Below are positions 37,084 through 44,448 of a stretch of DNA of 64,000 bases, piece by piece (the first letter of the stretch is position 1; each line of letters opens with the position of its first letter). The translations under genes and the position numbers were made by a program. This stretch comes from Nocardiopsis flavescens. GTDB taxonomy: Bacteria > Actinomycetota > Actinomycetes > Streptosporangiales > Streptosporangiaceae. The DNA lies in NCBI RefSeq assembly GCF_900141985.1, contig NZ_FQZK01000020.1:35893-99892 (forward strand), given 5' to 3'. Below the pieces are notes generated by a model. That model saw nothing but the letters and a program-made list of their open reading frames with translations. It ran no database searches and was not told the origin of the DNA.

Positions 37084-37857
37084 ATGGATCTGAACGGAAT
37101 CTCCGCCCTCGTCTCGGGCGGCGCGAGTGGCCTCGGTGAGGCCACCGCAAGGGAACTCGCCTCCGCCGGCGCCACCGTCGTCGTCGCCGACCTCAACGCC
37201 GAGCGAGGCGAGGCCGTCGCCAAGGAGATCGGCGGGGTCTTCGTCTCCACCGACGTCTCGGACGAGGAACAGGTCGGGGCCGCCGTCCGGGCCGCCGTCG
37301 ACACCGGCGCCCCGCTGCGGGTCGCGGTGTCCTGCGCCGGCATCGGCTGGGCCACCCGCACCGTCGACAAGTTCGGCAACCCCCACGACCTGGCCAGCTA
37401 CCAGAAGGTCATCCAGGTCAACCTCATCGGCACCTTCAACGTGCTGCGCCTGGCCGCGGCCGAGATCGCCAGGACCGAGCCGGTCAACGAGGACGGCGAG
37501 CGCGGCTCCATCGTCAACACCGCCTCCCTCGCGGGCATCGAGGGCCAGATCGGCCAGATCGCCTACTCCTCCTCCAAGGGCGGCGTCATCGGCATGACCC
37601 TGCCGGCGGCCCGCGACCTGGCCGCCGCGGGCATCACGGTCAACACGATCGCCCCCGGCATCCTGGAGACCCCGATCTACGGCGAGGGCGAGGCGTCCGA
37701 GCAGTTCAAGCAGCGCCTGGCCGCCCCGGTGCCCTTCCCCAAGCGCCTGGGCACCGCCGCCGAGTTCGCCAAGCTGGCCCGCACCCTGCTGGAGGTCAGC
37801 TACATCAACGGCGAGGTCGTCCGCATCGACGGCGCCCTCCGCATGCCTCCCAAGTAA
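37084..37857 (+). CDS. Short-chain dehydrogenase, 3-hydroxyacyl-CoA dehydrogenase (HSD10-like)
   Basis: 257 aa. The nucleotide-binding motif is SGGASGLGEA (residues 11-20), followed by the acidic D36 typical of NAD preference. The catalytic residues are S148, Y161 and K165 in NTASLAGIEGQIGQIAYSSSK. The sequence resembles type II 3-hydroxyacyl-CoA or 2-methyl-3-hydroxybutyryl-CoA dehydrogenases, including the C-terminal NGEVVRIDGALRMPPK. It lies 10 bp before an enoyl-CoA hydratase, so the pair probably catalyses consecutive steps of branched-chain or fatty acyl-CoA oxidation. I chose the internal ATG because it is placed right after a -10 element. Confidence 0.88.
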   Translation: MDLNGISALVSGGASGLGEATARELASAGATVVVADLNAERGEAVAKEIGGVFVSTDVSDEEQVGAAVRAAVDTGAPLRVAVSCAGIGWATRTVDKFGNPHDLASYQKVIQVNLIGTFNVLRLAAAEIARTEPVNEDGERGSIVNTASLAGIEGQIGQIAYSSSKGGVIGMTLPAARDLAAAGITVNTIAPGILETPIYGEGEASEQFKQRLAAPVPFPKRLGTAAEFAKLARTLLEVSYINGEVVRIDGALRMPPK

Positions 37858-37867
37858 AGGGGACACC

Positions 37868-38632
37868 GTGTCCGACGAGGTTCTCTACACGGCCCGGGAC
37901 GGCGTCGCCGTCATCACCATCAACCGCCCCCGGGCCAGGAACGCGGTGAACGCCGCCGTCGCCCGGGGCATCGCCGAGGCGCTCGACGACCTGGACGCGC
38001 GCACGGACCTGGCGGTGGGGATCATCACCGGCGCCGGCGGCACGTTCTGCGCCGGGATGGACCTGAAGGCCTTCATGCAGGGCGAGGTCCCGCTGGTCGA
38101 GGGCCGCGGCTTCGGCGGCTTCGCCGAGGCCCCGCCCCGCAAGCCGCTGATCGCCGCCGTCGAGGGCTACGCCCTGGCCGGCGGGTTCGAGGCGGTGCTC
38201 GCCTGCGACCTGGTCGTGGCCGCCGAGGACGCCAGGTTCGGCATCCCCGAGGTCAAGCGGGGCCTGGTCGCCGGGGCGGGCGGCCTGATGCGCCTCCAGC
38301 ACCGCATCCCGCGCAACCTGGCGATGGAGTTCGCCCTCACCGGCGACTTCGTCGAGGCCCCGCGCCTGGCGGAGCTGGGCCTGGTCAACAGGCTCACCGC
38401 CCCGGGGGGCGCCCTGGAGGGCGCCGGGGAGCTGGCCGCCCGGGTCGCCGCCAACGGCCCGCTCGCGGTCCGGGTCTCCAAACAGATCATGACCGAGTCG
38501 CAGGACTGGTCCACCGCGCAGATGTGGGAGAGACAGAACGAGCTGGCGGGCCCGGTGTTCGTCAGCCGGGACGCCATGGAGGGCGCGGCGGCCTTCGCCG
38601 AGAAGCGCGACCCCGTGTGGCGGGGCGAGTAG
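37868..38632 (+). CDS. Enoyl-CoA hydratase/isomerase family protein
   Basis: 254 aa, crotonase fold, GTG start after AAAGGGGACACC. The oxyanion-hole segments are RPRARNAVNAAV and GTFCAGMDLKAF. Both catalytic glutamates of true hydratases appear conserved: one in LAGGFEAVLACDLVVA, the other in FGIPEVKRGLVAGAGG. This supports hydration of enoyl-CoA to 3-hydroxyacyl-CoA, the step before the neighbouring dehydrogenase. The two genes form a small operon closed by a strong hairpin. Confidence 0.9.
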   Translation: MSDEVLYTARDGVAVITINRPRARNAVNAAVARGIAEALDDLDARTDLAVGIITGAGGTFCAGMDLKAFMQGEVPLVEGRGFGGFAEAPPRKPLIAAVEGYALAGGFEAVLACDLVVAAEDARFGIPEVKRGLVAGAGGLMRLQHRIPRNLAMEFALTGDFVEAPRLAELGLVNRLTAPGGALEGAGELAARVAANGPLAVRVSKQIMTESQDWSTAQMWERQNELAGPVFVSRDAMEGAAAFAEKRDPVWRGE

Positions 38633-38655
38633 CCCGGCCGCCGGCACGGCGCCGG

Positions 38656-38683
38656 GGAGGCCGCCCCGCCCGGGGCGGCCTCC
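38656..38683. terminator. Bidirectional hairpin terminator
   Basis: GGAGGCCGCCCC (38656-38667) pairs perfectly with GGGGCGGCCTCC (38672-38683), extended by CACGGC (38645-38650) with GCCGTG (38684-38689). It lies between convergent genes and can serve both. Confidence 0.82.
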
Positions 38684-38689
38684 GCCGTG

Positions 38690-40129
38690 TCAGGCGGTCG
38701 GCCCGACCGCCTTCGCCCCCTCCGGCGGCGCGGCGGACCGGTCGCGCACGGTCCACCGGGCGACCGCCTTCGAGGCCGCGGTGACCGGGCGCTCCATCGG
38801 CCCGGCGCCCAGGGTGAGCCGCCACACCGTGGCGAACACCAGCGAGAAGGCCACGACCGCCTCCACGGTGTAGGTCTGCGCCCAGGAGGCCCACCCGGGC
38901 AGGAGCCCGCCGTACACCGCCCACAGCAGGACCCCGTGCGCGGTGTACAGGGTGAGGGTCATCGCGCCCATGGCCGCCACCGGGTAGAGCAGGACCCGGG
39001 CCGGCCGCGTCCCGCACAGCAGCAGGCACAGGCCGACCACCGCCATGGCCGCCCCGGTGTTGCCCACCACCTCGAAGGAGGTGTTGCTGTGCGCGTAGGC
39101 CTCCAGCGGCGCCCGCCACGGGGAGAACTCGTCCTCGCCCGGCAGGAACCGGACCAGCGGGCCCCTGAGCAGCCAGGACGTCCCGTACCCGAGGACGGCC
39201 AGGCCGGCGCCGCCGCCCACGGTCCACCACCGGGCCCGGCGCCCGCGCAGCCCGGCGCGGGCGACCGCCATCCCCGCCAGGACGTAGGCCGTGAACACCG
39301 TCGCCGGGTACAGGCCGAACACCAGCAGGTCCAGCGGGCCCTCCACCGTTTCCGGGGAGAACAGCGCCTCCCCGCCCGCGGGCTCGCCCGCCGTCACGGG
39401 GAGCGCGGACCCTCCCGACTCCTCCGCCGCCTCCCAGGAGGCCTCCTTCTCCCGCACCCACTCCGGGTCGCCCCAGGTGGCCTCCCACGCGGCGTCGTCC
39501 GCGGACGTCCACCCCGCCTCCTCGACGGAGCCCGCGGCGTGGCCGACCGGCAGGGACTGGGCGGCCAGCGTGGCCTGCGGGCCGATGAGGGCCACAGCGA
39601 CGGCGAGCGCCGCCAGGTGCCGGGTGCGCAGCCACAGCAGGGGGACCGCCAGCAGGAAGTACACCCCGTAGAAGTGCAGGATGACCGCCAGGGAGCCCAG
39701 GGTGGCCAGGGCGTACCCGACGGCGATGAGCAGCAGGGCCCGCACCGCCAGCCGCACCCGGACCCGGTTGCGCTCCACCCGGGTCCCCGGCCGGTCGCTC
39801 CCGGCCAGCAGCACCAGGGACACTCCCGCCAGGAAGGCGAACAGCGCCGCCGACCGGCCGCCGACCGCCTCCGACACCAGCTCGGCCAGGGCCGCGCCGT
39901 GCCCGGTGGCGCCGCCCCATCCCGTGGGGCCGGGGTCGCCGGTCGCCAGCACGGCCAGCGGCACCCCCATGTGGGCGATGAAGACCCCGAGCAGCGCGAC
40001 GCCCCGCGCCGCGTCCACCCCGGCGAGGCGCTCGCGCGGCCCCCGGCGCCCCGTCCCCGCGGCACCCGGGTCCGGCGGCGGCTCCCGCCGCCCGTCCCCG
40101 GCGGTCCCCAGGCCCTCGGCCACCGCCAT
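38690..40129 (-). CDS. DUF418/heparan-acetyltransferase-like multispanning membrane protein
   Basis: 479 aa with about ten predicted membrane helices. After a charged N-terminus (residues 1-33) comes ERLAGVDAARGVALLGVFIAHM, the start of the DUF1624-type acetyltransferase fold; the C-terminal half (from TSWLLRGPLVRFLPGE) matches DUF418 proteins. Family members are thought to transfer acyl groups across the membrane or transport small molecules, but this is unproven. A hydrophilic acidic insert rich in Trp (about residues 194-245, EEAGWTSADDAAWEATWGDP) is unusual and probably extracytoplasmic. GGGGGACGCTC precedes the ATG. It is divergent from the DUF6716 gene. Confidence 0.8.
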   Translation of the reverse strand: MAVAEGLGTAGDGRREPPPDPGAAGTGRRGPRERLAGVDAARGVALLGVFIAHMGVPLAVLATGDPGPTGWGGATGHGAALAELVSEAVGGRSAALFAFLAGVSLVLLAGSDRPGTRVERNRVRVRLAVRALLLIAVGYALATLGSLAVILHFYGVYFLLAVPLLWLRTRHLAALAVAVALIGPQATLAAQSLPVGHAAGSVEEAGWTSADDAAWEATWGDPEWVREKEASWEAAEESGGSALPVTAGEPAGGEALFSPETVEGPLDLLVFGLYPATVFTAYVLAGMAVARAGLRGRRARWWTVGGGAGLAVLGYGTSWLLRGPLVRFLPGEDEFSPWRAPLEAYAHSNTSFEVVGNTGAAMAVVGLCLLLCGTRPARVLLYPVAAMGAMTLTLYTAHGVLLWAVYGGLLPGWASWAQTYTVEAVVAFSLVFATVWRLTLGAGPMERPVTAASKAVARWTVRDRSAAPPEGAKAVGPTA

Positions 40130-40367
40130 GAGCGTCCCCCCGTACGTCGTTCGTTCCTTCGCACAGCGGTCAACGCGGACCGGGCGGGCGGCGGTTCACC
40201 GTGGGCCCGATTTCTCCGGGGACGATGATGACCGCTCCGGCGAACAGGCATTACTCCGAAGCGTGTCCGAACGAATACTTTGGGTGTGTAGTCTGGCGGC
40301 GTACCCCGAATCCACCGCGGCCCGTCGGCGTTCCCGGTGCCGCGCGGACACCTCAAGGAGGACCGAC

Positions 40368-41564
40368 GTGACCGATCCCGACCTCGGCGGCATGGACCTG
40401 ACGGTCGTGGCCGTCGCGGACTCCGAGCCCTACGTTCGCCTGTCCGCGGCCATGTTCGACGCCCTGCCCGGCCGGGGTCACACCGTCGGCCTCGCCGTCG
40501 TGCGCTCCCCCCTCACCCCGGCGCCCGCCCGGCTGCGCCGTGCCGTGGCCGGGACCGGCCTGGCGGACCGCCGGGTCCCGGTCCTGACCCTGCCGGAGCT
40601 GCGCAGGCTGGTCCGCCGCCGGGTGCCCGACGCCGTCATGCTCAACTGCACCGCCCGGGTCGCCGACGCCCTGGCCGACATCCTGCCGACGGGCCGTCGC
40701 CGGCCCGTGGTGGTCTCCGCCCTGGCCGGGCCGGCGCTGCCCGCGGGGGAGCACGAGTGGCTGCACCGGGCCCGTGCCGACCTGCTGGTCCTGCACAGCC
40801 TGCGCGAGGTCGCCGCGTTCTCCGAACTCGGTGAGAAGGTCGGCGCGGGCTCCGCCGTCGCCCTGGCCGGACTGCCGCTGCCCGCCGCCCGCGAACGCCG
40901 CGGGGGGCGTCCGCACCGGGTCGTCTTCGCCGCCCAGGACGGGGTCCCGGGCACCGCCCGCATGCGCGAGCGCGTCCTGGAGGCGCTGGCCGGCCTCGCC
41001 GAGAGCCGCCCCGACCTGGAGGTCGTGGTGTGCCCGGGAGAGCGGCGCTCCCCGGCGCCGGGCGGCGACTACGCCGAGCTGTGGCGCGGCCTGGTCGGTG
41101 CCGGGCGCGTCCACGACCACACCGTGCTCTTCCGCCCCGGCCCGGTCGCCGACCAGCTGGACCGGGCCCGCGGCCTGGTCACCGTCGGCTCCCCGGCGGC
41201 ACTGGAGGCCATCGCCCTGGACGTCCCGGTCATCGTCCTGGGCGACGTGGGCGAGGACCCGGGCGCCACGGTGTTCGAGGACGGCGGGATCTTCGGGACC
41301 CTCGACGACCTGCGCGCCCTGCGCTTCCGTGCGCCCACCCCGGAGTGGGCGCGGGAGAACCACTTCCACCCGCCGGAGCTGGAGGACTGGACCCGCCGCC
41401 TGGCCGCCCTGGTCCGCCGCGCCCGCCGCGGGGACCTGCCGGCCCGGCCCGCCCTGCTCGACGCGGGGGCGCACCGCCGGGCCCGCCGCCGCGTTCTGGC
41501 CGATCTGGGCGGTGCTCCGTCGCTGTTGCGCCAGGGGCCGCGTGTGTCCTGGCCCGAGCCCTGA
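40368..41564 (+). CDS. DUF6716-type putative glycosyltransferase
   Basis: 398 aa from the GTG at 40368 with AAGGAGGACCGAC upstream; longer in-frame extensions run through the divergent promoter region. The fold looks like a GT-B enzyme: an N-terminal Rossmann half (LTVVAVADSEPYVRLSAAMF), a middle LVLHSLREVAAFSELG, a second half starting HRVVFAAQDGVPGTARMRER, and the donor-site-like GLVTVGSPAALEAIALDVPVIVLGD. Relatives in actinobacteria occur beside polysialyltransferase-like genes in surface polymer loci; here that partner is 3.6 kb upstream. No membrane helices. The 238-bp upstream gap has TAGTCT at 40289 as a possible -10. Confidence 0.7.
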   Translation: MTDPDLGGMDLTVVAVADSEPYVRLSAAMFDALPGRGHTVGLAVVRSPLTPAPARLRRAVAGTGLADRRVPVLTLPELRRLVRRRVPDAVMLNCTARVADALADILPTGRRRPVVVSALAGPALPAGEHEWLHRARADLLVLHSLREVAAFSELGEKVGAGSAVALAGLPLPAARERRGGRPHRVVFAAQDGVPGTARMRERVLEALAGLAESRPDLEVVVCPGERRSPAPGGDYAELWRGLVGAGRVHDHTVLFRPGPVADQLDRARGLVTVGSPAALEAIALDVPVIVLGDVGEDPGATVFEDGGIFGTLDDLRALRFRAPTPEWARENHFHPPELEDWTRRLAALVRRARRGDLPARPALLDAGAHRRARRRVLADLGGAPSLLRQGPRVSWPEP

Positions 41565-41745
41565 GGCGCGTTATACGGGTTTGTCGGTCGGGCGGAGCGC
41601 GACCGGCGGCCGGAACGTGTGCGCGCCGTGCCGGGCCGATCCCGTGGTCCGGGTGATCTCGCCGTTGGCAGCCCCGATCCGGTGGCGGTGTGGCGCTCGG
41701 CCCGGGGCGGGGCGGGCGCGACCCGTGTCCCCCCGCCCGGCCCGC

Positions 41746-41785
41746 GCGGTCCCCGGCCCGCGGCGCCTGCGCCGCCGGGGACCGC
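41746..41785. terminator. Hairpin terminator between convergent genes
   Basis: GCGGTCCCCGGC (41746-41757) pairs perfectly with GCCGGGGACCGC (41774-41785); GCGGCGC (41760-41766) with GCGCCGC (41769-41775) gives an alternative inner stem. It lies 3 bp beyond the stop of the reverse-strand acyltransferase. Confidence 0.75.
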
Positions 41786-41788
41786 CCG

Positions 41789-43936
41789 TCAGATCCCGTC
41801 CGCGCCGGGCTCCCCGGCCGCCTCCCCGCCCCCGATGACGGAGGAGGCGCGGTCGGCCAGGGTGGTGTCCGCGACCGGCGCGTCGGGCAGGGCCTCCAGC
41901 AGCAGCGGCTCCAGCAGGACCGACAGCGACGACGAGAACGAGTACGAGAAGTGGTTGTCGTCGTAGTAGGCCAGCTGGTTGCCGATCACCCCGGGGCACT
42001 CCTGCTCGCCGCACAGGTACCCCGTGAGGTCCACGGTCCGCACGTTGCCCGGCAGCTCCCCGGCCGCCTCCTCCAGCGGGGAGGCCGCCGCCATGGTGTA
42101 CCCCCGGTCCTGCGAGCAGCGCCCGCCCCGGTCGACGCAGTCGGCCACGTCGAACGCGAACCGGGGGGTGTCGCGGACCGCGACCACGTCCACCCCGAGC
42201 CCGTCCAGCCACCGCCAGTGCTCCACGAACCCGTCGGGCACGTGTTCCAGGCTCCCGTCCCCCTGCTGGGTCAGCGTGCCCAGGCCGAACACCGCGTCCG
42301 GCACCATCAGCTCGATCTCCGCGGCGACCTGCGCGTTCCAGGCCGTGCACTCGTCGTACACCTCGCCGCCGAACACCTGCTCCTCGGCGCTGAACTGGCA
42401 GGCGTTCTTGGTCATGGTCACCAGCCGCCACCCGTGGTGCTCGGCGATCGGCCGCAGCGCCTGGAACCAGTGCCGCGCGTGCGAGCTGCCGGTGAGGACC
42501 AGGGTGTACTCCGAGTCCACGTCGCCGAACTCGCAGGAGATCAGCTCCGTGGACGGGATGGTCACGTTGCACTCGCTGGTCTGCGCGATGGTGTCCCGCT
42601 TGACCGTGGTGGTGTCCGGGTACACCGGCAGCGCCGGCAGGTTCGCGGCCAGCTCCGGGCTCAGGTGCACGGCCGCGCCGGGGTAGGCGGTGGGGTCCTG
42701 GCTCAGCCGGGCGCGGGTCTCCCGCTGCTGCTCGATGCCCGCGCCCCAGGCCAGGGAGCCGACCAGTACCGGGACCGCGAACAGTACCCCGGCGGCCAGG
42801 GACCACGACGGCGTCCGCCGGTCGCGCAGCACCCGGTCGATGCCGCCCTCCAGGAGCCACGAGGTGGCCAGGGCCGCGGCGAAGGAGACGCCCAGGACCA
42901 GGAGGCCGCCGGTCAGGGACGGCTCCACCCGGTCGGTGACCTCCAGGTAGAAGACGAGCACCGGCCAGTGCCACAGGAAGAGCGGGAAGGAGTGCCTGCC
43001 CAGCCGCACCAGCGGGCGCAGGCCCAGCAGCCGGTTGGCGGACCATTGGCCGGGTTCGCCCTCGGCGCCGGCGACCAGGACGAGGACGGCGGCCAGCACC
43101 GGCCACAGCGAGGCGTACCCGGGGTAGGGGAGCGAGTCCCCGATGACCGCGCCGCACGCGACCAGGGCGGCCAGCCCCGCCCAGCCCGCGGCCGGGCGCA
43201 GGGCGCGGGGCAGGCGCAGGTACGGCAGGAGCAGGGCGAGCAGGCCGCCCAGGGCGGGTTCCCACAGGCGCGCGCCCGTGTCGAAGTAGGCCCAGGCCGG
43301 CTCGGCGGAGGTGATCCACAGCGAGTATCCGAACGACAGGGCGAACACCGCGGCGACGGCGACCGCCGCGGCGGCCCGCACCCGGCGGCCCGCCCCCGCG
43401 GCGGCCAGGGCCGCGAGGGTGAGCAGCAGCGGCCACAGCAGGTAGAACTGCCCCTGCACGCCCAGCGACCAGAAGTGCTGCACCGGGCTGGAGGCGGAGT
43501 CCCGCGCCATGTAGTCGACCGAGCCCAGGGCCAGGTGCCAGTTGGCGTGGTACAGGGCGGCGGCCTGGACGTCGGCGATGACGGCGGTCCAGGACGACCG
43601 GGGCAGGAACGCGAACGCCCCGGCCAGCACCGCGCCCAGCACCACCGCCCCGGCGGGGAAGAGGCGGCGGACGGTACGGCTCCAGAACGCGCCGATACCG
43701 ATGCGGCCGTCGCGCTCCAGCGTCCGCACCATCGACCCCGTGACGAGGAAGCCGGTGAGCAGCAGGAAGACGTCGACGCCGCCGGAGACCGTGCCGAACC
43801 AGATGTGGTAGACGGCGATGAGCACCGCGGCCACCGCCCGGAGCCCTTCGATGTCGTCGCGGCGTCGGGACACGGGCGCGCGCGGCGTGGCGGGCACGGG
43901 GCTCGGGACAGGAGGGGGCAAGGGTGCGCCTAGCAC
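41789..43936 (-). CDS. Membrane acyltransferase (AT3/OafA-like) with C-terminal SGNH domain
   Basis: 715 aa. The N-terminal domain (about residues 25-400) is acyltransferase family 3: RRDDIEGLRAVAAVLIAVYH carries the R-X10-H type catalytic motif, followed by about ten membrane helices. The C-terminal 300 residues form an extracytoplasmic SGNH hydrolase-like domain with block I as VLTGSSHARHWFQAL (GSSH instead of the common GDSH) and the catalytic Asp-His pair in YYDDNHFSYS. Fused AT3-SGNH proteins O-acetylate peptidoglycan, teichoic acids or exopolysaccharides. Position next to the teichoic locus makes a wall polymer the likely substrate. The start is uncertain: GTG at 43936 lacks a ribosome-binding site; a GTG at 43873 is an alternative. 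Confidence 0.85.
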   Translation of the reverse strand: MLGAPLPPPVPSPVPATPRAPVSRRRDDIEGLRAVAAVLIAVYHIWFGTVSGGVDVFLLLTGFLVTGSMVRTLERDGRIGIGAFWSRTVRRLFPAGAVVLGAVLAGAFAFLPRSSWTAVIADVQAAALYHANWHLALGSVDYMARDSASSPVQHFWSLGVQGQFYLLWPLLLTLAALAAAGAGRRVRAAAAVAVAAVFALSFGYSLWITSAEPAWAYFDTGARLWEPALGGLLALLLPYLRLPRALRPAAGWAGLAALVACGAVIGDSLPYPGYASLWPVLAAVLVLVAGAEGEPGQWSANRLLGLRPLVRLGRHSFPLFLWHWPVLVFYLEVTDRVEPSLTGGLLVLGVSFAAALATSWLLEGGIDRVLRDRRTPSWSLAAGVLFAVPVLVGSLAWGAGIEQQRETRARLSQDPTAYPGAAVHLSPELAANLPALPVYPDTTTVKRDTIAQTSECNVTIPSTELISCEFGDVDSEYTLVLTGSSHARHWFQALRPIAEHHGWRLVTMTKNACQFSAEEQVFGGEVYDECTAWNAQVAAEIELMVPDAVFGLGTLTQQGDGSLEHVPDGFVEHWRWLDGLGVDVVAVRDTPRFAFDVADCVDRGGRCSQDRGYTMAAASPLEEAAGELPGNVRTVDLTGYLCGEQECPGVIGNQLAYYDDNHFSYSFSSSLSVLLEPLLLEALPDAPVADTTLADRASSVIGGGEAAGEPGADGI

Positions 43937-44271
43937 TCGGCGAAGGTGGGGGGCAGGGGGCGGCGGCCCGGGACGGGCGCACGGCGGAGCACCGGAGGGA
44001 TGACGGTACTCGGGGAATGCCCTGCCGTTTCAGTATCCGTGGGGCTTTGTCCTGCTTCCGCGCGCAAGGCGGTGAAGTTGTCCAGTTGAGATGGAATCTG
44101 TGTGAAGGCGTAGCCCTGACCTGGGGGGAAGTGGTCGACCTCACACCGGGGGTGCGTGACCGGTTCCGAACATCAGATGTCTTTTGTATGTATATGGGCT
44201 ATTTATGCCAACGTGTTTGCCCGAAGCGGCGTCCTCACGCGGGATGACCCGATGACAGGGGGAGAGCACGT
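43937..44271. other. AT-rich divergent intergenic region
   Basis: 335 bp between the acyltransferase and the 39-codon ORF. The stretch 44165-44215 is strikingly AT-rich for this genome and includes the small palindrome ACAT-CAG-ATGT (44170-44180) followed by TTGTATGTATATGGGCTATT. It probably contains promoters in one or both directions; no hexamer pair with standard spacing stands out. Confidence 0.5.
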
Positions 44272-44391
44272 ATGGGGCCGCACTTCGAGGAGGACGAGTA
44301 CGAGGAGGGCGAGGAGCACTTCTACGACGACGAGGGCACCTTCGGGGTCCTCGCGCCGCTGGAGGCCGAGGAGCACGACGGCGGCTGGTGA
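44272..44391 (+). CDS. 39-residue acidic small protein
   Basis: ATG preceded by AGGGGGAGAGCACGT (a strong ribosome-binding site at 8-12 bases). The product is MGPHFEEDEYEEGEEHFYDD then EGTFGVLAPLEAEEHDGGW: over 40 percent Asp and Glu, no Cys, Lys or Arg, three His and a terminal Trp. It sits alone between an AT-rich upstream region and a very strong terminator 5 bp after the stop. Nothing in it matches a family I know. It could be a secreted or processed peptide, a small regulator, or a charged antitoxin-like factor; none of these is shown. Third positions are GC-rich, as in real genes here. Confidence 0.6.
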   Translation: MGPHFEEDEYEEGEEHFYDDEGTFGVLAPLEAEEHDGGW

Positions 44392-44396
44392 CCCCG

Positions 44397-44445
44397 GCGA
44401 ACGGGGCGGCCCCGGACCCACCGGGTCCGGGGCCGCCCCGTTCGC
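44397..44445. terminator. Very strong bidirectional terminator (23-bp perfect stem)
   Basis: The arm at 44397-44419 (GCGAACGGGGCGG then CCCCGGACCC) is exactly complementary to 44423-44445, with a 3-nt loop. It lies between the small acidic ORF and the end of the teichoic operon and serves both strands. Confidence 0.9.
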
Positions 44446-44448
44446 ACC

